DNA of 64,000 nucleotides from Candidatus Saccharimonadales bacterium (GTDB lineage: Bacteria > Patescibacteriota > Saccharimonadia > Saccharimonadales > Saccharimonadaceae): positions 1-64,000 of the forward strand of contig JBDSSF010000001.1 in NCBI GenBank assembly GCA_039928925.1. The letters are read 5' to 3'. The stretch's first letter is position 1. Each line of letters opens with the position of its first letter. The translations under genes and the position numbers were made by a program. The notes below the pieces were generated by a model. It was not told the DNA's origin. It searched no databases and saw only the letters and a list, made by a program, of their open reading frames with translations. Shown here in pieces: positions 1 through 7,893 of this stretch.

Positions 1-113
1 TAAGCAACAATAATGATCGCGGCTAAAATACCAATGACCACAATGACGATCAAGAGCTCAACGATCGTAAAGCCTTTTTCTGACTTCATTTTTTTAATAT
101 TTGCGAAACTCAT
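1..113 (-). CDS. Type IV prepilin, N-terminal part (cut by window edge)
   Basis: Only the first 37 or so codons are in the window, read from ATG at 113 down to base 1. They give a short basic leader ending in Lys-Gly, then the class III prepilin motif FTIVELLIVIVVIGILA. PilD-type prepilin peptidase would cut between Gly and Phe and N-methylate the Phe, and the hydrophobic helix would anchor the pilin and pack the fibre. The leader and the helix are almost identical to the next upstream gene (198-695), including the AGGGGG ribosome-binding site, so this is a tandem paralogue and probably the last gene of the pilin operon. Confidence 0.85.
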   Translation of the reverse strand, partial: MSFANIKKMKSEKGFTIVELLIVIVVIGILAAIIIVA

Positions 114-197
114 GCTAGGTGCCCCCTAATTAATTACTTTATGTCTGTAATATACTACGTTTAATAATTAAGCGCAAGCATTTTTAAGTGTACTCAT

Positions 198-695
198 TTA
201 AGGGGTAGCAAGAAAAGTTGATGCAGAAGTTGCGACGCCTAGATAGAAAATATTTATAGACGGCTTACTTGTCCCAAAATCCCAATACACAATCCGCCCA
301 CCTGTGCCAGTACATGTTGTTGGCCCCATGCAGTCGTACTGTATGTTTGTATCTCCGTTGGATGTATTAAGGGATGTAACTGGTGTTGCGGCGACAGGGT
401 TACCTGCGTTAGTAATTATAATAACAGTGCTAGGGACCGTAACAGAGTTGGTGTTTGCACGTAGAGCAGCTAGGGTTAGAGGGTAACTTCCATTATCTCC
501 GTTGTATGCTTCCGCTGAATCTTGAACAGCACGGGCATTAGTAAGTGCCTTTGAACTTTTGGCACGACCTTGCACCCCGTTGTAAGCAACGATAACAATT
601 GAAGCCAATATACCAATGACTACAATAACGATCAAGAGCTCAACGATCGTAAAGCCTTTTTCTGACTTCATTTTTTTAATGTTTGCAAAACTCAC
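198..695 (-). CDS. Type IV major-type prepilin
   Basis: 165 aa. The GTG start at 695 is preceded by AGGGGG. Residues 1-14 form the prepilin leader (ending EKG), followed by FTIVELLIVIVVIGILA as N-terminal transmembrane/assembly helix. The rest is a small globular pilin body with two cysteines (CMGPTTC), possibly a short disulfide loop. It closes a minus-strand series of prepilins and shares leader, helix and upstream DNA with the partial gene at 1-113. An internal ATG (MKSEKG) would also give a working leader. Type IV pili in host-attached Saccharibacteria are linked with adhesion and twitching; which role this subunit has is not visible here. Confidence 0.85.
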   Translation of the reverse strand: MSFANIKKMKSEKGFTIVELLIVIVVIGILASIVIVAYNGVQGRAKSSKALTNARAVQDSAEAYNGDNGSYPLTLAALRANTNSVTVPSTVIIITNAGNPVAATPVTSLNTSNGDTNIQYDCMGPTTCTGTGGRIVYWDFGTSKPSINIFYLGVATSASTFLATP

Positions 696-775
696 TCGTT
701 ATGCGCCCCCTAATTTAGCACTGCGTATTACTAATAATATACAACGCATGATCTGCAAGCACAAGCTTAATGAAA

Positions 776-2806
776 TTATTGCTCTGATATGAACGGACAT
801 CCAGCGAGGCTTATCCATGCTGGATCAACACCTTCTCGAAGGACGACGGTACCATCTGGATAAACATCGACACGCCCATAGTTATTTGTAGTTGGATAGG
901 TAACCATGTTGCATATAATTATCTCTTTTGGTCGTTTACCGACCGGCAATGTAAATAGGACAGTTCCACTTGTTGTTGTGCCACTTTTTATAAGACCCTT
1001 CATGAACACCATTCCATCAGCGGATTCGGTATACTGCGCGGCTGAGAAGCCGCCACCGTAATTTACCCAGCCGTTACCGAGAGTTGCTGCTGTCCATCCA
1101 AGTATAGGCGTCGGTAAGTATATTAATTGAGTAGATGTAAATCCAGCTCCCGCTTGACCTCTAGCCACTATATAACCTGATGCGCTAAGCATGATGGAAT
1201 TGGCTGAGCTACTGCTTGCATTATAGAGATCAAATCCTGCCACAGTAGATCCCGCTGGGAGTTTAAACATATTTGTGCCGTTAGTAACGGTACCGCTAGA
1301 TGGAAGACCCTGGATGTGTACGCGTCCTAGGCTATCTTTTGCAGCTTGAACGGGCGCAAACCTTGAGTCGTTCCACTTGCCCCAGCCGTTATAAGCTGTT
1401 AAATTTGTAAAATTATAGTCACCATTTGCGATAAAAGTAAGGCCTGAAAGGTTTGTCCAACTCGTACTTCCCCCGACCCAGATTATATTGCCAGCCGTAT
1501 CAATATCAATACGACCAGTAGCACCTCCGCTTACGGCTACTTCAAACAGTAGGCGGTAACTAGGCCTATATCCTGGGGGAAGTGTACATAAGACCTCGCT
1601 ACCATTACCGGTGCCGTTCTTAACAAGACCCTTGAGAACGACAACGTCTGCCGAAGTTTTAGTAAATGCTGCTGCAGCATGCGGAGCTCCGTAATTTACC
1701 CAGCTATTTTGTAGTGCACAAGCTGTCCAGTCAGGTATAAGATAACTTGATGTTCCACTCGGCGATGTACCAGTTGGATTATTGGCAGCTACACGAATTG
1801 AAACAGTATTACTACGGTATGCATTGATCGTATAAGAAGTAGATGATGTCCCACCTGGCACATCAATCCATCCAGTTCCGTTGATATTGTAGGATATAAC
1901 GTAAGATGTTGCGCTCGAAATGGCTGGCCATGTGAATGTGACTTGTGCAGGACCAGATAATCTACCTGTTACAACGGGCGCATTAGGCTGTTCAACCGCA
2001 CTGCTGTTAAGCTTCGTGACACGAGTTGATCCTGAGTAGGAGATATTCCGTCCTGATATGGTTTTTGCTAAGGTAATTGAAGCTTTCACTGAATTGGCGT
2101 TTGCTAGAGCAGAGTCACGTTGGGTAACTGTTAGTGATGTTGAAGAAGCATCCGTAATGGCTGTCGAGCTACTCGGGTCAGTATAGTAGTCAAGATTGAG
2201 ACTGGATACCCCAGTCGCAAGTATTGAGTCCTCACTAATACATGTATTTCCATTCTGTAATCCTGTTGTGCACGTTGGCTGTTGCCAGGGTGTGACGCAT
2301 GGGGCGGGTGATGGGTTATACGTCATGAGTACTCGGCGGTAAAGATTGGTATTTTTAACGAAATAAGCAATATTAACATAGTACGGTGAATTAGACGTGA
2401 CGAGTGGACTGGCACATGCATTTGGGCTATTTGTCAAAAAAACAAGATTACGTGATGTGTCGATCGGGTTTTTATCCGTTGAAATTGTTTGGAGTATAAG
2501 TGCAGTACCATTGCCTGCGCCAACGTTTGTAAAATTAGTCGTATTATCGTTAACACCTTGAGGGGAGTTCATTATTGTACGATTCTGTGCCAAGAAGCGA
2601 TTACTGAGTCTAACGTCCTGTTCAATACGATCAAGCGCACTTTGGTTATCTTTCGCTTGAACCAGTTGCTCCCGATTGATGAGTGCGTCACCAGTAAGGT
2701 TGATGAGTACAACCACAAATGAGCTAATAATAAGTAATACAATTGGCGTAACTACAAGAAGCTCGACAAGCGTAAAGCCATGTATCTTTTTATTACTGAG
2801 CTGCAT
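776..2806 (-). CDS. Prepilin-like protein with FnIII and phage-tail-like adhesin repeats
   Basis: About 676 aa, far larger than a normal pilin. I place the start at the ATG giving MQLSNKKIHG, a 10-residue prepilin leader followed by FTLVELLVVTPIVLL; an in-frame TTG-type start 51 bases upstream (2857) would give an unusual 27-residue leader. After a pseudopilin-like region (to about residue 280) comes a fibronectin-III-like domain (about 280-355). Three repeats follow (about 360-455, 470-560, 565-676) with signature NSWVNYG, LKGLVKNGT and TLPPGYRP, a type I associate with phage tail and receptor-binding proteins. The gene overlaps the preceding prepilin by 14 bases. I infer a pilus-tip adhesin built on a minor pilin. 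Confidence 0.75.
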   Translation of the reverse strand: MQLSNKKIHGFTLVELLVVTPIVLLIISSFVVVLINLTGDALINREQLVQAKDNQSALDRIEQDVRLSNRFLAQNRTIMNSPQGVNDNTTNFTNVGAGNGTALILQTISTDKNPIDTSRNLVFLTNSPNACASPLVTSNSPYYVNIAYFVKNTNLYRRVLMTYNPSPAPCVTPWQQPTCTTGLQNGNTCISEDSILATGVSSLNLDYYTDPSSSTAITDASSTSLTVTQRDSALANANSVKASITLAKTISGRNISYSGSTRVTKLNSSAVEQPNAPVVTGRLSGPAQVTFTWPAISSATSYVISYNINGTGWIDVPGGTSSTSYTINAYRSNTVSIRVAANNPTGTSPSGTSSYLIPDWTACALQNSWVNYGAPHAAAAFTKTSADVVVLKGLVKNGTGNGSEVLCTLPPGYRPSYRLLFEVAVSGGATGRIDIDTAGNIIWVGGSTSWTNLSGLTFIANGDYNFTNLTAYNGWGKWNDSRFAPVQAAKDSLGRVHIQGLPSSGTVTNGTNMFKLPAGSTVAGFDLYNASSSSANSIMLSASGYIVARGQAGAGFTSTQLIYLPTPILGWTAATLGNGWVNYGGGFSAAQYTESADGMVFMKGLIKSGTTTSGTVLFTLPVGKRPKEIIICNMVTYPTTNNYGRVDVYPDGTVVLREGVDPAWISLAGCPFISEQ

Positions 2807-3191
2807 AAATGACACTACTAACTCCCGCCTGCGGTACTGCTGAACCGTAATTAACAATAACTTCTATCCTTGATAACGTTGCTCCATCTCCATAAGGACA
2901 CGTCGTGTTCACTGTGATTGAGATATTTGGGACTCCAGAATCTGTCGGTGGAGTTGGGCTATCCGTGTTCACTGAACATGTTCCTGGAACGGCCGTTGCG
3001 TAGTTATTGAGATATTCATAAGCTATATTACCAGCTTTTGCTTGGTTTCGTGCACTCGTACCATCACTCATGACAGCAGAATAAAGTTGATAGCCCGAAA
3101 TAATAAAGACGGCCGCAATAAAAAGCGTGATTAAAAGCTCAATGGCTGTAAAACCAGATTCAGATGAGTATGTTTGACTACTACTTGTCAT
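2793..3191 (-). CDS. Minor prepilin-like protein
   Basis: 132 aa. Leader of 13 residues ending SESG, then FTAIELLITLFIAAVFIISG, which keeps Glu5 and the hydrophobic helix of class III prepilins. The body is short with a Cys pair (CSVNTD and CPYGDG). The ATG overlaps the stop of the upstream prepilin as ATGA (3188-3191), and its own 3' end overlaps the large adhesin-pilin, so the three are translationally coupled. It is likely a minor pilin (GspI/J/PilV-like position) rather than the major subunit; this rests on position and size only. Confidence 0.75.
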   Translation of the reverse strand: MTSSSQTYSSESGFTAIELLITLFIAAVFIISGYQLYSAVMSDGTSARNQAKAGNIAYEYLNNYATAVPGTCSVNTDSPTPPTDSGVPNISITVNTTCPYGDGATLSRIEVIVNYGSAVPQAGVSSVIYAAQ

Positions 3192-3715
3192 TGATTTTTA
3201 CTCTTAACTGATACAACGGTGCCGGTTGATTCGAGCATATAATATAGAATATATTGACGGCATGCATCGGCAGTAGCATTACAAAGTCCTCCATTTGTCG
3301 GCGCGTTTTTTGAGTTTGAGAGAGGCTGATACACGTACTGAGTAGGCGTAGGCTGTGGGGTGACGCCGGTTGTCGTTGTATTATTATTTGTTGCTGGGAC
3401 GAGGCTGATGGTGCCACCGGTATATCCCGGTGCCCGAAGATTCGCTGGGTTTAAGTCGCGTAGGGCAAGTAGAAAGTTTGATTCACTTGATAATTGATCA
3501 ACCCCGGGATAACTGCCTGGGGATAATGTGTCTGTTCCGGAAGTATAGAAAGTTTCCAAATTAGAGGCAATATTTGCAATATCAACCTTACGTTCATCAT
3601 CACGTGCGCTTACTTGGCTCGAGCTAAGATTAACGACAACAAGCGTCAACAAGATACCAAGAATGGCTATCACAATTAACAGCTCAACAATAGTAAAGCC
3701 AGAAGTACGCTTCAT
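3188..3715 (-). CDS. Type IV prepilin, first gene of pilin operon
   Basis: 175 aa. MKRTSG is a six-residue leader, followed by FTIVELLIVIAILGILLTLV. The following region (ARDDERKVDIANIASNLETFY) is the usual amphipathic continuation of the pilin helix, with a Ser/Thr/Pro-rich loop and Cys pair near the C-terminus (CNATADAC). It leads the operon 3715 to 1. No Shine-Dalgarno is seen; a TATGCT box ends 6 nt before the ATG, so a leaderless start is likely. Confidence 0.8.
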   Translation of the reverse strand: MKRTSGFTIVELLIVIAILGILLTLVVVNLSSSQVSARDDERKVDIANIASNLETFYTSGTDTLSPGSYPGVDQLSSESNFLLALRDLNPANLRAPGYTGGTISLVPATNNNTTTTGVTPQPTPTQYVYQPLSNSKNAPTNGGLCNATADACRQYILYYMLESTGTVVSVKSKNQ

Positions 3716-3755
3716 ACATCAAGCATAAGAGGTTTTGACTATAGGCGCAAGTGCT

Positions 3756-4775
3756 TTATATTTCGAGGGGTTCTTGTTCGATGATGATTCTGAATGTATC
3801 ACGGACACCACCAATAATCTCATCACGGGCAAGCTCTAGGTCATGGTAAGAAGTTGCAGCCTCATTAATAAGAACGAGTGCATTTTTATCATGAACACGC
3901 ATACCGTGGATAAGTTTACCCTTAAAGCCAACTTGCTCAATAAGCCATCCTGTCGGAATTTTATATGTATTATTACCAAGGTCATAAGTTGGAATGTCAG
4001 GGAAGTCTTTCTTGAGGTCTCCCAATTGCCAATCCTCAACAATAGCATTTTTGAAGAATGATCCCGTATTAGGTCGCTCAAGTGGATCGGGTAATTTATC
4101 AGTTCGAATAGCTATGACGGCATTACGAATAATATCGGGTGTAAATAGTGTTATATTATGCTCATCAAAATACTCTTGAACTGCTTTATAGAATGGCTGG
4201 GCGGGTACAGCCTTGTATAGCCTAAGGTTTACGGAAGTAATGACATAACGGCCACTTTGATCTCCACGAAAAATACTATGTCGGTATGAAAAACCACACT
4301 CTTCACTACTTAGGCTAACAAAGTCATCAGTCTTAATGTCGTATGCCTCTAGAGATACAAGAGTTTCGGCAATTTCTTGTCCATAGGCACCTACATTTTG
4401 TACTGGCGCCCCACCTGTAGTACCTGGGATAGCAGACATCGCCTCGATACCGCTAAGATTAAGATCAACAGTTCTTTTTACGACTGAATCCCAGTTTTCA
4501 CCAGCGCCAATTTTAAACGTCGTGCTAGACGCGTCATCGGCCACTATTTCAAAACCCATGATTCTATTACGAATGACGATTCCGTTAAACCCCTCATCGC
4601 GAGCTATGACATTACTGCCACCGCCGATTATAAAGACGGGAAGATTTTGTTTTCCAGCATTAACACATATTTCTTTTACTTCTTGTGGAGTGTGGGCATC
4701 TGACATAAAGCGCGCATTACCACCAAGTTTCATCGTCGTGTAATTTTTTAAAGGAATGTTAGTGTGGATTTCCAT
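3756..4775 (-). CDS. murB: UDP-N-acetylenolpyruvoylglucosamine reductase MurB
   Basis: 339 aa, the length of type I (E. coli-like) MurB. It reduces UDP-GlcNAc-enolpyruvate to UDP-MurNAc with NADPH and FAD in cytosolic peptidoglycan precursor synthesis. Visible marks: N-terminal PLKNYTTMKLGG, FAD-binding VFIIGGGSNV, IPGTTGGAPVQNVGAYGQE, the GSFFKN segment with the catalytic Ser, and the C-terminal EQEPL corresponding to the catalytic Glu (LEPEV in E. coli). It stands alone, downstream of no other mur gene. TATAAT lies 9 nt before the ATG without a clear ribosome-binding site. Presence of murB fits a cell that finishes its own wall precursors. Confidence 0.95.
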   Translation of the reverse strand: MEIHTNIPLKNYTTMKLGGNARFMSDAHTPQEVKEICVNAGKQNLPVFIIGGGSNVIARDEGFNGIVIRNRIMGFEIVADDASSTTFKIGAGENWDSVVKRTVDLNLSGIEAMSAIPGTTGGAPVQNVGAYGQEIAETLVSLEAYDIKTDDFVSLSSEECGFSYRHSIFRGDQSGRYVITSVNLRLYKAVPAQPFYKAVQEYFDEHNITLFTPDIIRNAVIAIRTDKLPDPLERPNTGSFFKNAIVEDWQLGDLKKDFPDIPTYDLGNNTYKIPTGWLIEQVGFKGKLIHGMRVHDKNALVLINEAATSYHDLELARDEIIGGVRDTFRIIIEQEPLEI

Positions 4776-4825
4776 GATATTTTTATTATAGCATTATGGA
4801 ATTTGTCGCTCATACGTCTGGTATC

Positions 4826-4834
4826 TGTTATAAT
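4826..4834 (+). promoter_or_regulatory. Extended -10 promoter of tRNA-Arg
   Basis: TGTTATAAT, an extended -10 (TGN plus consensus TATAAT), lies 11 nt before the first base of the tRNA. No good -35 hexamer is present at 16-18 bp, consistent with the extended -10 carrying the promoter. Confidence 0.6.
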
Positions 4835-4845
4835 AGCGGAGATAT

Positions 4846-4922
4846 GCACCCGTAGCTCAGTGGATTAGAGCACTGGTCTTCGGAACCAGGTGTCGCTAGT
4901 TCGAATCTAGCCGGGTGTACCA
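4846..4922 (+). tRNA. tRNA-Arg(TCG)
   Basis: A 77-nt cloverleaf with encoded CCA. The acceptor GCACCCG pairs with CGGGTGT (one G:U). D-arm TAGCTCAG, anticodon stem CTGGT/ACCAG with loop CTTCGGA giving anticodon TCG, and T-loop TTCGAAT are all present. It decodes CGA and other CGN arginine codons. Confidence 0.95.
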
Positions 4923-4959
4923 AGAAAATAGACTTATCGAAAGATAAGTCTATTTTCTT
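4922..4959. terminator. Hairpin terminator after tRNA-Arg
   Basis: A perfect 17-bp inverted repeat with a GAAA loop (4922-4938 and 4943-4959), starting at the last base of the tRNA. A-rich on the left arm and T-rich on the right, it could end transcription from either side, but no separate U-tract follows. Confidence 0.7.
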
Positions 4960-4970
4960 GCCTAAATTAA

Positions 4971-5021
4971 TTTACTAACATACCTATAAATGATATAATA
5001 CTGCAAGTATTTCATTGCAGT
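4971..5021 (+). promoter_or_regulatory. Sigma70 promoter and 5'-terminal hairpin
   Basis: TTTACT (4971-4976), a 17-bp spacer and TATAAT (4994-4999). Directly after it ACTGCAA (5000-5006) pairs with TTGCAGT (5015-5021), so the predicted transcript would begin with a stem-loop. It serves the small GC-rich gene at 5042. Confidence 0.65.
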
Positions 5022-5041
5022 AGTACTCGCCCTTCGAACGA

Positions 5042-5335
5042 TTGGATAAGAAATTGTCTGTCTCAATAGAAAAAGATGAAACCAAAGCAGTCAACCTTTC
5101 GGTTGGTGCTGGAATTGCGATCGTCGGGATGTGGGCCATTGCAGCCACAGTCACGCTCATCCTGTTCTTCACAATCTTCAAGAACATTGGTTCGCCCAGT
5201 CTCCCCGTCGAGCAGGTAACGGTACTGGCGCAGACCAAGTTGGCTGTTACGGCGATCGGGTTGATCGCAATTGTTGGATCACCGATGATCGCAGTCTATT
5301 CGCTCACCAAGCACATCATCGGCAAGAAGGACTGA
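5042..5335 (+). CDS. Small two-TM membrane protein, GC-rich islet gene
   Basis: 97 aa, unknown function. The only in-frame start is TTG at 5042 (an in-frame stop lies 21 bases upstream), and no good Shine-Dalgarno is seen, so the start is uncertain. Two hydrophobic segments (about 20-48 and 63-88) are joined by a short loop, ending in KKD. Codon third positions are G/C-rich, unlike the AT-rich neighbours. It has its own consensus promoter with a leader hairpin and its own terminator, so it is a self-contained unit. It shares these features with the genes at 15259, 16393, 40997, 48925 and 51661, though not sequence. Confidence 0.6.
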   Translation: MDKKLSVSIEKDETKAVNLSVGAGIAIVGMWAIAATVTLILFFTIFKNIGSPSLPVEQVTVLAQTKLAVTAIGLIAIVGSPMIAVYSLTKHIIGKKD

Positions 5336-5338
5336 TCT

Positions 5339-5394
5339 CCGCATCGTCGCATCGAGCAAAAGCTCTGCGTCATCGATGCGGAACTTTTGTTTTC
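5339..5394 (+). terminator. Terminator of the 5042 gene
   Basis: CCGCATCG (5339-5346) pairs with CGATGCGG (5374-5381), enclosing a second stem GAGC/GCTC with AAAA loop, followed by the T-rich stretch AACTTTTGTTTT. Confidence 0.8.
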
Positions 5395-5414
5395 TAGTCT
5401 GCCGTAAATGAGAT

Positions 5415-5822
5415 CTATTTGATGCGAATTCGGTTGCCGCGAGGGTTATGCTCAAGTTCAACGAGGCCAAGCTCTTCAAGTAATGGGGGCATATACATGC
5501 CAAATCTTCCTCTGAGGCCTTTCTTTAGGACGTACCACCCACCGATTGGATTTTTATCTGAGCGAGCCCAGGCCTCAATAGTATTTTCTCTTGCAGGTTT
5601 TTGCTCATCGGCGCTTCCGAGCTCCATCCAGCCACCATGTTCTTTTAGCATTGCACAGGCATCATCGATTGCACGTCTTTCGTATATGAGGGTTGTTTTA
5701 CCTACGATGCAGACAATAACTTCCTTGTCATATTTTGTATCGAAATACATCTGGTATTCAGAAGATAGCGGGGGAGTTTTTAGTTGCCAAGGATTTTCCT
5801 TTGTGCCACTGCCAGTAGCCAT
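5415..5822 (-). CDS. Conserved protein of unknown function (DUF6855-like)
   Basis: 135 aa. The sequence (NPWQLKTPPLSSEYQMY, VGKTTLIYERRAIDD, LGSADEQKPA, NPIGGWYVLKKGLRGRFGMY, EHNPRGNRIR) resembles a widespread bacterial family that I remember as annotated DUF6855; I could not verify this. It is soluble, with no membrane segment. Start ATG at 5822 has AGGAAAG eight nt upstream. It converges with the 5042 unit. The family function is unknown; the last third has the look of a small DNA- or nucleotide-binding fold, but that is only an impression. Confidence 0.7.
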   Translation of the reverse strand: MATGSGTKENPWQLKTPPLSSEYQMYFDTKYDKEVIVCIVGKTTLIYERRAIDDACAMLKEHGGWMELGSADEQKPARENTIEAWARSDKNPIGGWYVLKKGLRGRFGMYMPPLLEELGLVELEHNPRGNRIRIK

Positions 5823-5962
5823 AGTAGTTCTTTCCTATAGGTTATAACTTAACTATACCACTCGCATGCGACAATAAAGGCTGCTTTTTATCTCTATCGT
5901 CAAGTTTGTACAGTGTACATATAAAGAGTATATTTGGTCCATACTATGTATAAGGAGTAACT

Positions 5963-6184
5963 ATGCCAAAAGAGAATAATATAACGACATATCGAAATTT
6001 AGCTCAAACAATAACTGTAGGTTCAGCTGTCGCTACGGGAATCGTGTGGGTAGTTGCGACTATTGTAAAAGCAACTGATACTAGCTGGCTTATGATGCTT
6101 CAGGACGCTTTTGTCATTATAACTGCGGTCGGTGGTGTTACTATGGGCGTTCTTTATCTTATTAGCAGATTACAAAAAAAGTAG
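5963..6184 (+). CDS. Small two-TM membrane protein
   Basis: 73 aa with a strong ribosome-binding site (AAGGAG, 6 nt before ATG). A short polar N-terminus precedes two hydrophobic segments (about 16-36 and 44-68), and the protein ends RLQKK. The layout resembles a small two-helix (holin- or effector-sized) protein but no family is recognised. Codon use is AT-rich and matches the host. Confidence 0.6.
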   Translation: MPKENNITTYRNLAQTITVGSAVATGIVWVVATIVKATDTSWLMMLQDAFVIITAVGGVTMGVLYLISRLQKK

Positions 6185-6211
6185 ATACTAAATATTCGAT
6201 ATTGAATCCAA

Positions 6212-6248
6212 ATAAAAAACGCCGACCGGTAGCGAAAAGGACGACGTT
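6212..6248 (-). terminator. Terminator of tRNA-Lys
   Basis: On the minus strand AACGTCGTCC pairs with GGTCGGCGTT (one mismatch, one G:U) and is followed by a T-run with one interruption. It lies right behind the 3' end of the tRNA. Confidence 0.75.
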
Positions 6249-6255
6249 CTTTATT

Positions 6256-6332
6256 TGGAGGGCCAGCGGGGACTTGAACCCCGGACACCCTGCTTAAGAG
6301 GCAGGTGCTCTAACCAGCTGAGCTACTGGCCC
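6256..6332 (-). tRNA. tRNA-Lys(CTT)
   Basis: 77 nt with encoded CCA. Acceptor GGGCCAG/CTGGCCC is fully paired, D-arm TAGCTCAG, anticodon stem CCTGC/GCAGG with loop CTCTTAA giving anticodon CTT, T-arm with GTTCAAG. The discriminator base reads as T, which is unusual for tRNA-Lys; the rest is canonical. Confidence 0.93.
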
Positions 6333-6462
6333 ATATATAGTGTGTTGATGAAATGTACGACTTTACGTCAATTTAACTCTAAAAACTATAGCAAATAAAG
6401 GGTAATTTGTAAATAAGAGCCTCCGCTTTATTGTAAGCGGAGGCATATTATTTTAGTACTTA

Positions 6463-6978
6463 TTAGACAGCTGCTGGTGGAGTCGGAGGTATATTTGTTG
6501 GCGGCTGGTAAACAGGAGGCTGCATAGGGTTTGCTGCGAGATTTTGGTTCCATTTTGAATCATCAACTGCAAGCCAGATAAGCCAAACAAGTGGGAGGAA
6601 GATTGCAAATAGTACAAACCAACCTTCTTTACCAAACTTAAGTCCAATGTTATGTTCAGCAATAACATAGAAGACAAGTGCAACGATATTAACAATTGGA
6701 ACAAACATCAGGACTGACCAGTATCCTTTTTGGTCACCTAGTTCAAGCATGATCCATATGTTATAGACAGGGATCCAAGCTTTTGATGGAGCAACACCAG
6801 CTTTTTTGAAGATTCGACTAAGTAGGAATGAGTGAACGACATATGCGAGAATGAGAACTATCACATAAACGACCATCAGTGTTCCTGCTATTGCAAGAGC
6901 GGTTCCTGAATCGACACTATTGGTCGTCTCTGTTGTCGTGTAGGTATACGACTGGGCTAACTGTGTTAATAAACTCAT
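6463..6978 (-). CDS. DUF5684-type membrane protein
   Basis: 171 aa. A Thr-rich N-terminus, then about four hydrophobic segments (27-55, 88-115, 123-143 and a weaker one near 70), and a proline-rich cytoplasmic tail (PVYQPPTNIPPTPP). The block KAGVAPSKAWIPVYNIWIML with GYWSVLMFVPIVN is the hallmark of DUF5684, a family often seen near signal-peptidase-like proteins. The function is unknown. Start ATG at 6978 with AAAGGAG just upstream. It is monocistronic, between tRNA-Lys and folD. Confidence 0.7.
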   Translation of the reverse strand: MSLLTQLAQSYTYTTTETTNSVDSGTALAIAGTLMVVYVIVLILAYVVHSFLLSRIFKKAGVAPSKAWIPVYNIWIMLELGDQKGYWSVLMFVPIVNIVALVFYVIAEHNIGLKFGKEGWFVLFAIFLPLVWLIWLAVDDSKWNQNLAANPMQPPVYQPPTNIPPTPPAAV

Positions 6979-7071
6979 TTGGACTCCTTTTTATGGTTCT
7001 TCAGGTTATTATATCACGTCAAGAGATGGTGAAAATATCTTTTTGACCCCTGATATGGTAGTATAAATGAT

Positions 7072-7893
7072 ATGACAAAAATACTTAGCGGTAGTGAAAT
7101 TGCTGAATTTATTAAGGAGCGTCAGGCTCGTCAGGTACGCGCACTTCGCCAGGCTGATCATGTTGCGCCGACTCTTGCGATCGTAAAAGCCACTGACTCT
7201 TCACCCGTTATTGAAGCCTATGTGCGTATGAAACAGCGATATGCCGCTGACATACTTATAGATACAGTTATCGAGACTGTTGATGATAATGATATGCCTG
7301 CTGTACTCGAAAAGTTAAGTTCTGATCCAAGTATTCATGGCATTATTGTTCAGCTACCATTAACTGATCCAACGAAAACTGATGAGATCGTCAATTTAAT
7401 CGCACCAAGCAAAGATGTTGATGGGCTTGGCAAGGACGCAGCGTTTGATAGCGCAACTGCAGAAGCAATTAATTGGCTGTTAGTTGGTTACGGTGTGGAA
7501 CTAAAAACCAAAAAGATTGTAATTATCGGTAACGGTAGACTAGTAGGTGCTCCACTGTATAAAATATGGCAATCAGGAGGCTACAATGTCACGATCGTCG
7601 GAAGAGATGATGACCTAAAAGCAAGTCTAGTATCCGCTGACATTATAGTAACTGCAACTGGATCAGCAGGGCTTCTTACAAGCGATATGGTTGCTATTGG
7701 TGCTGTCGTTGTTGATGCGGGTACTGCAAGTGAAGACGGCGTGATCGTAGGTGATGTTGATCAGTCTGTTCGCGCCAGGGAAGATCTTACAATTACACCT
7801 GAAAAAGGCGGCGTAGGCCCGCTTACGATTACAGCGTTATTTGATCATGTGATTCGTGCAGCAACTGAATCAGCGAAAACTACACTAGATTAA
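7072..7893 (+). CDS. folD: Methylenetetrahydrofolate dehydrogenase/cyclohydrolase FolD
   Basis: 273 aa, slightly shorter than the usual 280-300. It interconverts 5,10-methylene-THF and 10-formyl-THF using NADP. Catalytic marks are kept: YVRMK (Tyr and Lys of the Y-x-x-x-K site), GIIVQLPL (Gln), KDVDGL (Asp), the nucleotide-binding segment VIIGNGRLVGAPL and the C-terminal PEKGGVGPLTITAL. Several blocks differ from standard FolD (GNGRLVG instead of GRSxxVG), typical of CPR sequences. TAGTAT ends 7 nt before the ATG and no Shine-Dalgarno is seen. The 3' end overlaps the response-regulator gene by 14 bases, tail to tail. Confidence 0.9.
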   Translation: MTKILSGSEIAEFIKERQARQVRALRQADHVAPTLAIVKATDSSPVIEAYVRMKQRYAADILIDTVIETVDDNDMPAVLEKLSSDPSIHGIIVQLPLTDPTKTDEIVNLIAPSKDVDGLGKDAAFDSATAEAINWLLVGYGVELKTKKIVIIGNGRLVGAPLYKIWQSGGYNVTIVGRDDDLKASLVSADIIVTATGSAGLLTSDMVAIGAVVVDAGTASEDGVIVGDVDQSVRAREDLTITPEKGGVGPLTITALFDHVIRAATESAKTTLD

